Source: a virus. From it: DNA of 42,466 bases. The stretch spans positions 1 through 42,466 of the IMG/VR virus record IMGVR_UViG_3300037245_000476. The stretch is one strand, 5' to 3'. Under the pieces are notes generated by a model, which saw only the letters and a program-made list of their open reading frames with translations, was not told where the DNA came from and did no database searches. This document shows positions 21,489 to 28,548 of this stretch, one piece after another (within the stretch, counting starts at the first letter, position 1; each line of letters begins with the position of its first letter). A program made the translations under genes and the position numbers.

Positions 21489-21582
21489 AGCAATGGAAGA
21501 TAAACCGAAACAATCTAGGCAACCCCGCACCCTCAAGGCACCTCCGCCTGTCTTCCATTGCTGTTAGATCGGGCTGCGGGGT
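21489..21582 (+). ncRNA. Pseudoknot leader RNA, element C
   Basis: Helix 1 is a perfect 12-bp pair: AGCAATGGAAGA (21489-21500) with TCTTCCATTGCT (21551-21562). Helix 2 is a perfect 8-bp pair: ACCCCGCA (21522-21529) with TGCGGGGT (21575-21582). The order is interleaved, giving a pseudoknot. The RNA should start at base 1 of helix 1. It ends 22 nt before ATG 21605, with AAAGGGAT between. This is the clearest of the four elements. Confidence 0.65.
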
Positions 21583-21604
21583 AATTTTATAAAGGGATAG
21601 AATT

Positions 21605-21916
21605 ATGATTGACTGTATAAAATGCAAAACCACTATAACGGTACACGAAAGCCATGAGACGCCAGAGGGCAATATGTGCAATGCCTGCAAGATAGCCGAG
21701 CTTGAGGTAGAACTCGCCCTGCATGAGTGGGTAGATATAAAGGAGAGGGTGCCGGAAGAGTCGGGGTATTTTCAAGTACTACGGCGAATTAATACTTTGC
21801 CATCCACAAGAGAATATTGTTTTGAAACGAACCATTGGTACAGCAAGGATATTATTTGCTTCTGGAAGCCCATCACCCTCCCAGCCATCGGAGAGGAGGT
21901 CAGCCATGACTCCTGA
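21605..21916 (+). CDS. DUF551-like protein with N-terminal zinc knuckles
   Basis: A 103-residue protein. Residues 1-30 hold CIKC and CNAC, a zinc ribbon. Residues ~40-95 show the DUF551 pattern (EWVDIKERVPEESGYFQVL ... ICFWKPITLP). DUF551 occurs widely in phage early genes; function unknown. It is the first gene after promoter and element C. Confidence 0.6.
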   Translation: MIDCIKCKTTITVHESHETPEGNMCNACKIAELEVELALHEWVDIKERVPEESGYFQVLRRINTLPSTREYCFETNHWYSKDIICFWKPITLPAIGEEVSHDS

Positions 21917-22313
21917 CACCCTACTAACAGCCAGCGACAAAGACCTGCCGAGGCTGCTAGGCGAGGTGTTAATCAATGAAGATAAAACTCACGAACCAAA
22001 CCTGCCCGGCCATATGTGCAAAAGGTGTTTCATAAGTTTTCGCTGGCCAACCTCTCCTGCAAAGGACGCCGATTGCCCTGCTAAGAACCTCATCCCCCTC
22101 ACCCCTGACAACGCTTTTAAGTGGCGGGACTGGGCTATTGATGGAAGCCATTACATGAACGGAATATGGGATAAGGCTTGCGATGCTGTTTACTATCACT
22201 TTAGAGATGGTAGTTTCGAGCCTAGAGGTAGGTGGTTCGTAGCGTACGCCCAACCCAAACACTACCTCATCGCCGCCGCCCTGTGCGTATTGAAAGGAAA
22301 AGACAATGAATAA
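21906..22313 (+). CDS. Hypothetical protein, 135 aa
   Basis: ATG 21906 has a strong GGAGGTCAGCC ribosome site, so I prefer it to 21822 inside the previous gene. CKRC and DADCPAKN suggest a metal site. The second half is aromatic-rich (WRDWAIDGSHYMNG, RWFVAYAQPKHYLIAAALC). Not recognised. Confidence 0.55.
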   Translation: MTPDTLLTASDKDLPRLLGEVLINEDKTHEPNLPGHMCKRCFISFRWPTSPAKDADCPAKNLIPLTPDNAFKWRDWAIDGSHYMNGIWDKACDAVYYHFRDGSFEPRGRWFVAYAQPKHYLIAAALCVLKGKDNE

Positions 22314-22536
22314 TAAAGCAGTCAAAATCCCAAGCTATGAAGAACTGACACAGGGCAAGCAAGAATACAAATGCCACGGCTGCGGCAAGACCGAGCAAGC
22401 CCCAACCCTGCCCTATCAGTGGTCAAGCATCCATGAAGAGGCTGCGGGTGTGCATGACTCGGATTGCGTAACGTATAAATATGATTACTTTTTATGTCCT
22501 GATTGCAGAATAAAGGAGTTTGATAATGGCAGATAA
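22306..22536 (+). CDS. Zinc-ribbon protein, 76 aa
   Basis: Two CxxC knuckles (CHGCGK near 23 and CPDCRIK near 64) separated by about 40 residues containing HDSDC. It overlaps both neighbours. No specific function. Confidence 0.55.
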   Translation: MNNKAVKIPSYEELTQGKQEYKCHGCGKTEQAPTLPYQWSSIHEEAAGVHDSDCVTYKYDYFLCPDCRIKEFDNGR

Positions 22537-22867
22537 AGAATTGAAAGCGTGTCCTTGTGGCGGGAAGATGGAATTACTAAACGACCAGCGACATATGAAG
22601 CAAAGCAAGGCTAAGGGTAAGGCGGATAAGTATGAAGACGAACTTGAGAAATGTACACAATTACTAAACAAATACTGGCCGGAAAGCATGTCCTGTAATG
22701 GCTATCTGCAAGTAGCTGGACACCTTAAAAATATACTAACCCGCCAGCCTGAGCAAGAGTTGGTGGATGCGTTGGAGGTAATATGCGGGACTACCTGCGT
22801 AGACGGGTACAGTAAGGTTATTGAAATAGCAGATAAGGCACTCGCTAAATACAAGGAGAAGATATAA
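22526..22867 (+). CDS. Hypothetical protein with N-terminal CPCGG motif
   Basis: A 113-residue protein. The start ELKACPCGGKMELL resembles the zinc knuckle of Lar-like restriction alleviation proteins (LKPCPFCGG), but the remaining C-terminal cysteines of that family are absent. The rest is helical (DKYEDELEKCTQLLNKYW, VIEIADKALAKYKEK). AAAGGAG precedes ATG 22526. It may be a fusion of a short knuckle with an unrelated helical domain. Confidence 0.5.
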   Translation: MADKELKACPCGGKMELLNDQRHMKQSKAKGKADKYEDELEKCTQLLNKYWPESMSCNGYLQVAGHLKNILTRQPEQELVDALEVICGTTCVDGYSKVIEIADKALAKYKEKI

Positions 22868-23352
22868 TGGCACTTAAGAAATCAAGTAAACTCAAATCCC
22901 AGAAGTCCCGCAAGGCGTGGGAGATGGTACGGGCAGGAACCGACTACAAGACTATCGGAATCGAAGTAGGCTACACCGCTACCGCTATCAAGCTCTTTGC
23001 TGTGCGTAAGTACAAGGACGAATCAGAGAAGCTATGGGCTGCGGAGATCAAGGCGATAGGGCATTGCGAGATATGCCTAAAGAATATCGAGTTGAACGCC
23101 CACCACCTCTTGCCGAAGTCTATCTGGACAAACCTTGACCGTGACCTGAGCAATGGAATCTGCCTTTGTACAGACCATCACACTATGAACCCTCAGATAT
23201 CACCACATAACAACATTGCCTCCGGCGAAGAGTTCCTTAAATGGCTTGAGGAATACCGACCTGGACAATTCGCTTGGTACAACGAACACAAGCTCGACCG
23301 GAAGTATATCGGTAATGACTATGAACTAGCGTATAACACACTTAAGGAGTAA
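22867..23352 (+). CDS. HNH endonuclease with N-terminal HTH
   Basis: A 161-residue protein. Residues ~15-50 look like a helix-turn-helix (AWEMVRAGTDYKTIGIEVGY). The HNH core has CEIC (67-70), NAHHLLPKSIW with His79 and His80, and CLCTDHHTMNPQ with Cys99/101 and His104/105, i.e. a zinc-supported HNH. It is a free-standing nuclease, possibly homing or recombination-related. The start is coupled to the previous stop (TAATG). Confidence 0.75.
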   Translation: MALKKSSKLKSQKSRKAWEMVRAGTDYKTIGIEVGYTATAIKLFAVRKYKDESEKLWAAEIKAIGHCEICLKNIELNAHHLLPKSIWTNLDRDLSNGICLCTDHHTMNPQISPHNNIASGEEFLKWLEEYRPGQFAWYNEHKLDRKYIGNDYELAYNTLKE

Positions 23353-23356
23353 AGCA

Positions 23357-23692
23357 ATGGAAGTAAAAACACAAGCATTAATAGCGGCCTGCAAAGAGGC
23401 AGGGTACAAGCACTTAACAATTTTTACAGAGCATGAGAATGTGCCAGAATCCAAGATACATGCAAGCGGTTATGGTACGTTTATGCAGACAGGAGTTAGA
23501 ATCAATACTTTAGTTTGCGCACACCCCGAAAGGTTAGGCCCGAGTGATAAAAAAGCAGGTAAGAAATGGCCTAAGATATGGGGTATAATTAAAGACTTGT
23601 CATTAAACCCACACGGGGCTGGTTATTGCGATTGCTATCCAGTTCATAAGGACTTGTTAGGGTTACTCGACAAAGGCTATTACGAACTTTAA
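23357..23692 (+). CDS. Hypothetical protein, 111 aa
   Basis: Alpha/beta protein (MEVKTQALIAACKEAGYKHL, INTLVCAHPERLGPSDKKAG, GAGYCDCYPVHKDLLGLLD). It might be a small metal- or nucleotide-binding protein, but I recognise no family. It has a TAAGGAG ribosome site, the same as that of the next gene. Confidence 0.55.
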   Translation: MEVKTQALIAACKEAGYKHLTIFTEHENVPESKIHASGYGTFMQTGVRINTLVCAHPERLGPSDKKAGKKWPKIWGIIKDLSLNPHGAGYCDCYPVHKDLLGLLDKGYYEL

Positions 23693-23703
23693 GGAGTAAA
23701 GCA

Positions 23704-23865
23704 ATGGAACAGCCTACAATAACCTGCCCTAAATGCGGGTTTGTGTTTGACGACTTTGACGGGTTTGGGTTTATCTTTTGCACAGAATGTAACCACTGCA
23801 CCCACCCTAATTCTTACGAGGGCAAGTGCGGGATATGCGGAAAAACTATTAAGGAGCAAGAATAA
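23704..23865 (+). CDS. Zinc-ribbon protein, 53 aa
   Basis: A 53-codon ORF with CPKCG, CTECNHC and CGICG, enough for two zinc ions, resembling rubredoxin or double zinc-ribbon minis. TAAGGAG lies upstream. The stop overlaps the next start. Confidence 0.55.
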   Translation: MEQPTITCPKCGFVFDDFDGFGFIFCTECNHCTHPNSYEGKCGICGKTIKEQE

Positions 23866-24470
23866 TGAAGAAAATAAGAATCCTTTTTTATGTAACACCG
23901 AAGAAATTTAAATGGAAGTACAAAATCAACTGGCTCATCTCGCTCTGGACACGGAGTAAGTATAGCCATTGCGAGGTGTGGACGCCTGATGAAAGCGGTA
24001 GAGGCAACCCCGACTTTCAAGAGCAGAATCAATGGATGTACCCTCACCCTGTAGAAATTGACCCATCTACCGGATTCGACATAATGCTAGATAAGCCGAT
24101 GGGCATCTGCTACACCTCCACCATGCGAGGCGACCACAACGGCACTGTCAAGCGTCCGGCAAGCGAGGTGCTGGATAAGCCTAGTCACTGGGAGTATATT
24201 GAGATCAAATTAACAGGCGAACAATATGACCATATAGTTTCCGTAATGGACATAGAAGTCACTAATAACATGGGGTACTCGAAATGGGACTTGCTTAAGT
24301 TTGTTTCGCCGTGGCACTTCCCTGACGAGAGCCGGAATATATGCAGTGAGTTTGTGAATAACATGCTTTACTTTACCAATGTATTTACGGATGGTTTCGG
24401 CATCATCTCCCCTAAGAAGCTACACAAGAAACTGACAAAGCTGGGCTATGAGACAAAGAGGCTGGCATGA
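23865..24470 (+). CDS. Permuted papain-like (YiiX/NlpC-type) enzyme
   Basis: A 201-residue protein with the circularly permuted papain-like order: catalytic His35 in SKYSHCEVW first, catalytic Cys160 in RNICSEFVNNML last. The segment between contains WEYIEIKLTGEQYDHI and GYSKWDLLKFV. Relatives act as amidases, peptidases or lipid hydrolases. In a phage it could cut peptidoglycan (lysis) or a host lipid or protein. There is no signal peptide. The start overlaps the previous stop. Confidence 0.65.
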   Translation: MKKIRILFYVTPKKFKWKYKINWLISLWTRSKYSHCEVWTPDESGRGNPDFQEQNQWMYPHPVEIDPSTGFDIMLDKPMGICYTSTMRGDHNGTVKRPASEVLDKPSHWEYIEIKLTGEQYDHIVSVMDIEVTNNMGYSKWDLLKFVSPWHFPDESRNICSEFVNNMLYFTNVFTDGFGIISPKKLHKKLTKLGYETKRLA

Positions 24471-24589
24471 TACGCAAGAACCCAAAACCCCCACCCAAGG
24501 ACCAGCTTAGAATAAGGCAGGCGAGGCGACATGCTAATTATAGGTTTAAAATTAAACGTAATCAAGAACGATTTATTGAAAGGAAGTGA
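24467..24589 (+). CDS. Very basic protein, 40 aa
   Basis: A 40-codon ORF, about one third Lys/Arg (MIRKNPKPPPKDQLRIRQAR onward), and coupled by ATGA. Probably nucleic-acid binding. Not recognised. Confidence 0.45.
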   Translation: MIRKNPKPPPKDQLRIRQARRHANYRFKIKRNQERFIERK

Positions 24590-24592
24590 AGA

Positions 24593-24739
24593 ATGAGTTT
24601 ATTTAGCCCAGACGAAGTATGTGAAACCTGCATCCATGCAGAATTCCATGATTGTTGTAAGACTTTTTGCAACTGTAAAGAAGACCATGAGATAAATGGC
24701 ATAACAGGAACTTGTGAATACATGGAGGAAAGATCGTGA
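24593..24739 (+). CDS. Cys-rich protein, 48 aa
   Basis: A 48-codon ORF with a Cys/His cluster (CETCIHAEFHDCCKTFCNC) and an acidic tail. Eight cysteines suggest a metal cluster. GAAAGGAAG lies upstream. The next gene's GTG overlaps its stop. Confidence 0.5.
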   Translation: MSLFSPDEVCETCIHAEFHDCCKTFCNCKEDHEINGITGTCEYMEERS

Positions 24740-25023
24740 AACACCTCCTCCTCTCCCTCGCTACCCTATGGCTGTGCGGGTGTGCCTTACATGAATCGAA
24801 AGAGACGCTTACCGTACAAAGCCCTACAGCTACCGTTAAATACGAAAGCAAGGTTTGGGGCGGGTCAGTGCTATCTTTCTTCAAAGTCCGGCAGGTGAGC
24901 AAGACAGGCCCACTGAGCGAGTTGTTTATAGGCGATATGGAGGGTAAGCCAGACCCGAACAGTATAAATGAAGTAAGTGGCGGGATTGTCCCGCTGTTAA
25001 TTAAAGGTTTAACGAAAGGATAG
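24736..25023 (+). CDS. Phage lipoprotein
   Basis: A 95-residue protein with a signal peptide, MKHLLLSLATLWLCGC, and lipobox LCGC (13-16), so it should be lipidated at Cys16. The mature part is about 80 residues, beta-rich (TLTVQSPTATVKYESKVWGG) with no second membrane span. The start is GTG in a GTGA overlap. Candidates are a superinfection-exclusion lipoprotein or an outer spanin. I see no inner-spanin gene beside it, so exclusion is at least as likely. Confidence 0.7.
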   Translation: MKHLLLSLATLWLCGCALHESKETLTVQSPTATVKYESKVWGGSVLSFFKVRQVSKTGPLSELFIGDMEGKPDPNSINEVSGGIVPLLIKGLTKG

Positions 25024-25030
25024 AAGAATT

Positions 25031-25507
25031 ATGGATAACATTAACACAAATGAAACAGCTAGACCCCCGAAGCAAAGGTATATCGGAGTAAAGATTGTTC
25101 TGGCAGATCTGATGAAGTTAGGTGCTTTTAATCACTTTGAAAATCGCAATATGTCGGGTGATCAAAAAGCGGATGGCTACCGTGTCGAATACGAGAACGG
25201 TTGTCGGTCATGGATGCCGAAAGAACAGTTCGAGCCTGGCAATCAACTTTGTGACGCTATGCTATTTGGCCATGCCATCGAAGTAATGAAGTTGGATAAG
25301 AAGGTTGCTCGGAGCGAGTTTGCGAAAGGCACGTACATACGGCTTATTGACCCGTACAGCAATGACCAGTATACCGTTACAGAAAAGGACGGCATGGACG
25401 GAACGCTTTATCCTTACTTCGTAATAAAAACGACCGAAAAGGGACTCGTGCCGTGGGTTCCCACAGACAGCGATATGCTCGCCAAAGACTGGCAGATCGT
25501 AGAATAG
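25031..25507 (+). CDS. Tad2-like (DUF2829) anti-Thoeris candidate fused to a phage N-terminal domain
   Basis: A 158-residue two-domain protein. Residues ~15-69 match a common phage module (YIGVKIVLADLM ... ADGYRVEYENGCRSWMPKEQF). Residues ~72-158 fit DUF2829/Tad2: CDAMLFGHAIEVMKLDKKVAR, GTYIRLIDP, YPYFVIKTTEKGLVPWVPT and DMLAKDWQIVE. Tad2 proteins sequester the cyclic ADP-ribose-type signal of Thoeris immunity and related signals. The domain pair is seen directly; the anti-defence role is inferred from the family. Confidence 0.75.
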   Translation: MDNINTNETARPPKQRYIGVKIVLADLMKLGAFNHFENRNMSGDQKADGYRVEYENGCRSWMPKEQFEPGNQLCDAMLFGHAIEVMKLDKKVARSEFAKGTYIRLIDPYSNDQYTVTEKDGMDGTLYPYFVIKTTEKGLVPWVPTDSDMLAKDWQIVE

Positions 25508-25520
25508 CCACTAGTTACGG

Positions 25521-25564
25521 CCTGCCCCTGCCCTGTAATCCCGTGCGACGGAAAGTGGGGCGGG
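25521..25564 (+). promoter_or_regulatory. GC-rich leader hairpin
   Basis: CCTGCCCC (25521-25528) pairs with GGGGCGGG (25557-25564), with one G-U. The loop holds an inner CCGT-GCG-ACGG hairpin (25541-25551). It lies after the Tad2-like gene and 22 nt before the next ATG, a position similar to the pseudoknot leaders but without a clear interleaved partner. Confidence 0.4.
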
Positions 25565-25586
25565 GGTAATTTAAGGAGATAAGACA

Positions 25587-25766
25587 ATGGCAAAGAAGCT
25601 CAAAAAGAAACTTAAAAGAACTGGCGTATGGCACGCGCATGGACTAACCCAAGCCAAGTGCCCTTACTGTAAGAAATGGGGTACTGTGCTTATGATGGTT
25701 CTAGGTGGCGAAGTTCTGGAGTGTGGTTTATGTAGAGAAGAGTTTGTACTATCCGAAAGGAGATGA
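25587..25766 (+). CDS. Zinc-ribbon protein, 59 aa
   Basis: A 59-codon ORF: basic start MAKKLKKKLKR, then CPYCKKWG and CGLCREEF knuckles about 23 residues apart, a standard zinc ribbon. TAAGGAG is upstream. Confidence 0.55.
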   Translation: MAKKLKKKLKRTGVWHAHGLTQAKCPYCKKWGTVLMMVLGGEVLECGLCREEFVLSERR

Positions 25767-25768
25767 TA

Positions 25769-26167
25769 ATGGAAGTCACTGGCAAAGTATGCGGCGGGTG
25801 CGGCGTTCTTAAAGCTTTCAAAGATATGGTTAGGAACTCGCGGTGTAGTCATGGGTGCGAAGGGACATGTAAGGTCTGCCGTGATACTAAGTCTAAACCA
25901 CAGTGGCAGCGCAGGGATAGAGCGAGAACAGAGCGAAACAGGGCAGAAAGGAAAATAAAAGACGACCTCTGGGAAGAAACGGTGCAGCTTGAGATAGACT
26001 ATTATGCTAAGCAGGTGGCCGTGATGAGACATGACTTAAGCCCGGCTCTAACGCCGGGGAATGTGATATTGTACTTAAAGGAATGTAATGGTAATCCATC
26101 CAATGATGTACAGAGAAGGCACTTGCACTTCTTGCACTGCCACGACCGACGAATGTTACGATACTGA
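25769..26167 (+). CDS. Zinc-finger protein resembling endonuclease VII N-terminus
   Basis: A 132-residue protein. VCGGCGVLKAFKDM (8-21) and CEGTCKVCRDTK (about 30-41) form a zinc site like that at the start of phage endonuclease VII / HNH proteins, followed by a very basic stretch (PQWQRRDRARTERNRAERK). The catalytic part of those enzymes is not evident. AAAGGAG favours ATG 25769 over 25763. The 3' end overlaps the next ORF by 80 nt. Confidence 0.5.
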   Translation: MEVTGKVCGGCGVLKAFKDMVRNSRCSHGCEGTCKVCRDTKSKPQWQRRDRARTERNRAERKIKDDLWEETVQLEIDYYAKQVAVMRHDLSPALTPGNVILYLKECNGNPSNDVQRRHLHFLHCHDRRMLRY

Positions 26168-26339
26168 GACACGATGGGAAACATACATCGTTGATCCGGT
26201 CGAAGAAGAATTGCTAGTCATAGAAACAAAACATATCTGGCCTATCAGGATATTATCAATGCCTAAAGGATTGCCAGTTTACAAGCCATTCATTAGACGC
26301 TACCAAGGCAATAATCGAGGTCGGCACTGGAATAGATAA
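26088..26339 (+). CDS. Hypothetical protein, 83 aa, overlapping frame
   Basis: An 83-residue ORF with AAAGGAATGTA before its ATG. It starts inside the previous gene in another frame (80-nt overlap), so one of the two may be mis-called. It has CTSC plus C and a beta-rich middle (TYIVDPVEEELLVIETKHIW) with a basic tail. It is the last rightward gene, and converges on the late operon end at 26393. Confidence 0.45.
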   Translation: MVIHPMMYREGTCTSCTATTDECYDTETRWETYIVDPVEEELLVIETKHIWPIRILSMPKGLPVYKPFIRRYQGNNRGRHWNR

Positions 26340-26392
26340 GACCCCCATCAAGCACGTATGCCTGACAGGGGCGGAGGATGAAAAGATGGAAC

Positions 26393-27628
26393 TTATACGT
26401 TAGATGTCCTAAGCTGCTTTCTGCCTGTCTCGGATGGAGCAGGGCCGTTTGTTATCGTTAAGAACGCAGAATCGTATTTAAGATTACCACCGTTTTGATT
26501 TAAAGTCGTCACCGTCCTTGCCTCGGCGCTGATTGTAAAGTCTGCCGTGCCTGATTCAAGGTTGCAGGTTGTAATTGTCCCGTTAGAGGCTGGCCTTGCT
26601 TCGCCACCGTCAATATTAAGAGTTGCGATATCTCCTGTGCCTGAGGTTGTCAAAGTCCCACCTTTACAGTCCACAATATTAGCCTCGCATTTAAGCTGAG
26701 TTTCACCGCCGACACAATCCAGGTCGTTCATAGTGACGCCAGCGCCGATCTCAACCTTAGCGTCAGTGCCTACGGATGTCTCAAAGCTTACTAAGACATC
26801 GCCTATAGTTGCCGTCTCGCCTGTCTGAGCGGCAATGCCTACTGAGCCTACCCTGATCTCTTTAATGTCACTGGAGCCGTTAGCTGCGAGGTATCTAAAC
26901 GCTGTCTTGTTCGCGTCGGTTGGGTTTGCGGTGAAATATACAATAACATCACAAGGTTGCGTAGCTCCGGTATCGATCTTGATACGTCCTGACCCTGCTG
27001 CTGTGCCGGTCGAGAACAATTCACCTACGAATAGCTTTGCACATTCTACCTGGAGGTAAGCACCAACCAGCCCAGTAGCTCCGTCATGCCCGATAAAGCC
27101 GGTGTAGGTTCTGGATACGTGCAGGCTTTGGAGGTAGTAAGTCGCTCCGGTATTGTTAAGGCCGTATAGAATATCAACCGTTGAATCCTCGATATAAACA
27201 TCTTCGGAGTTATCTCCCGTATCTTCACCCGGAACTGTACCGAGAGACCAGTTATTAACGTCTTGCCAATCATTAGGCCCACCGTTTGCTGTTGTAGCTG
27301 CTGGCACGAACGTAGCCGAGCCGCCAGAGGCCGAAGAAGCCACTTGGAAAGCCGTTCCTGCTACATCGGCAGTAAGTATGACCGTTGCTGTGCCTGATGC
27401 CGTAATACCCGTCTGGAGGCTATCAAGGGAGTCGTTCCATAGAGTTATCAACGCACCTGATACGGTTGTCGCCGAAGTATCCACCGCTGTATAATTTATT
27501 ACGTTACTAGACCCGTCAAATCCTGTAGTGGTTAAGGTGAATACATCGCCTATCCCCACGCTTGCAGGTGTATCGGTATCTACCTGTGCTACTGCCGTTG
27601 CTGTTCCTAAGAATCTATTTATTGCCAT
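26393..27628 (-). CDS. Beta-helix-like virion / tail fibre protein, 411 aa
   Basis: The last gene of the leftward late operon. It is Thr/Gly/Ala-rich and all-beta. Residues ~1-110 form a beta-sandwich-like adapter (DVFTLTTTGFDGSSNVINYT). The C-terminal half has short repeating strands (VTMNDLDCVGGETQLKCEAN, LTTSGTGDIATLNIDGGEA, ITTCNLESGTADFTISAEA) like a beta-helix. Its place after the tail genes suggests a receptor-binding or tail-fibre protein. Confidence 0.55.
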   Translation of the reverse strand: MAINRFLGTATAVAQVDTDTPASVGIGDVFTLTTTGFDGSSNVINYTAVDTSATTVSGALITLWNDSLDSLQTGITASGTATVILTADVAGTAFQVASSASGGSATFVPAATTANGGPNDWQDVNNWSLGTVPGEDTGDNSEDVYIEDSTVDILYGLNNTGATYYLQSLHVSRTYTGFIGHDGATGLVGAYLQVECAKLFVGELFSTGTAAGSGRIKIDTGATQPCDVIVYFTANPTDANKTAFRYLAANGSSDIKEIRVGSVGIAAQTGETATIGDVLVSFETSVGTDAKVEIGAGVTMNDLDCVGGETQLKCEANIVDCKGGTLTTSGTGDIATLNIDGGEARPASNGTITTCNLESGTADFTISAEARTVTTLNQNGGNLKYDSAFLTITNGPAPSETGRKQLRTSNV

Positions 27629-27631
27629 GAT

Positions 27632-27979
27632 TTACTCCTTTGCCCATTTATCTTTGGGGCATTCTGCTGTTAGAACTCTTGCTTTCGCCGGTATGTCGCA
27701 TTTACATATCCTACAGTAAATGTTCCTTCCGGTATTCTGTTTTGGCAATAACGGCAACTTCGATAAGTCGTCAAAGTTAGTAAGGACTTTTATGCCATTT
27801 TTAAAAAGCCATACCGCGTATTCTATTCGTTTCATCCATGTATTATATTCACACGTTCTGCATACTCTTATTCTGCCGTCCGTAAACTCGTATTTCTTAC
27901 CTGTGGCTAGGGCTGTGTAACCTTTGGCTATGTTTTTGCCTGTTTGTATTATCTTCTTTGTTTTTCCGCAGCAGGTCAT
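27632..27979 (-). CDS. Conserved Cys-rich tail-region protein, 115 aa
   Basis: A 115-residue protein: MTCCGKTKKIIQTGKNIAKG start, then KKYEFTDGRIRVCRTCEYNT and CRICKCDIPAKARV followed by a final Cys, so a zinc-ribbon-like fold. A similar protein (CCGK.KKI...K.YEFTDGRI..C..C) recurs in phage and prophage tail regions. Function unknown; perhaps fibre assembly. Confidence 0.6.
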   Translation of the reverse strand: MTCCGKTKKIIQTGKNIAKGYTALATGKKYEFTDGRIRVCRTCEYNTWMKRIEYAVWLFKNGIKVLTNFDDLSKLPLLPKQNTGRNIYCRICKCDIPAKARVLTAECPKDKWAKE

Positions 27980-28548
27980 TATGGCTGCCTTACAGAGGCT
28001 GTACCACCAGAATACCTAGCGGAAGCAACCTGAACCGGAACGGAAACTGGTGTCGCAAAACATAGATTTCCGGGGCTCATAACCCCACCGTTCAAAATAA
28101 TCATATTAGTTGTACCTGTTGTCGAGGGTGTATCTTCGTCGAACCAACTAGCAACTACTGAACCGAGAACCTGACCGCCAGGAGGTTGATATAAAATGAA
28201 ACGCCGCAACGATGTAGCAATATGTCTTTCGACAACCGAGCCAGTACAGTTACTCCCGTCCCACCGTTCGATAAAGCAACCTAAGCCTGTTAAATCAACA
28301 ATTTGCTCAAACCCTACATTAGCTCCGGTATTGAAGATCTGTGTGAGTGGAAAAGTTCCATTTATCGGCCACGGGCCAGTCGACAACTCCAACGCTTGAC
28401 AACTTGTTGTGTTGTTTAACAGTATAAGCTCCACAGTATCGATACCATCGCATGGAAGCACTGATACCTGCACCTTCCCCGTATCGGGATTACGTGCAAG
28501 CTTGCCTGTACTTTGATTTCTATGTAATTTTCTTATGGTGTCGTACAC
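27979..28548 (-). CDS. Virion-associated hypothetical protein, 189 aa
   Basis: A 189-residue, mostly beta protein with a basic N-terminus (MYDTIRKLHRNQSTGKLAR) and Gly/Ser/Pro-rich end. It has no recognised domain. It overlaps its upstream neighbour by 16 nt and the downstream gene by a start-stop overlap, within the tail-tip block, so a baseplate or fibre part is plausible. Confidence 0.5.
   Translation of the reverse strand: MYDTIRKLHRNQSTGKLARNPDTGKVQVSVLPCDGIDTVELILLNNTTSCQALELSTGPWPINGTFPLTQIFNTGANVGFEQIVDLTGLGCFIERWDGSNCTGSVVERHIATSLRRFILYQPPGGQVLGSVVASWFDEDTPSTTGTTNMIILNGGVMSPGNLCFATPVSVPVQVASARYSGGTASVRQP

Noticed and set aside
22526-22867. Lar-type restriction alleviation protein
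   Set aside because: Only the first CPCGG knuckle matches; the remaining conserved cysteines and motifs are missing.
26340-26392. Terminator between converging transcripts
   Set aside because: Only a weak CCCC/GGGG pairing with a long loop and no U-run is present.
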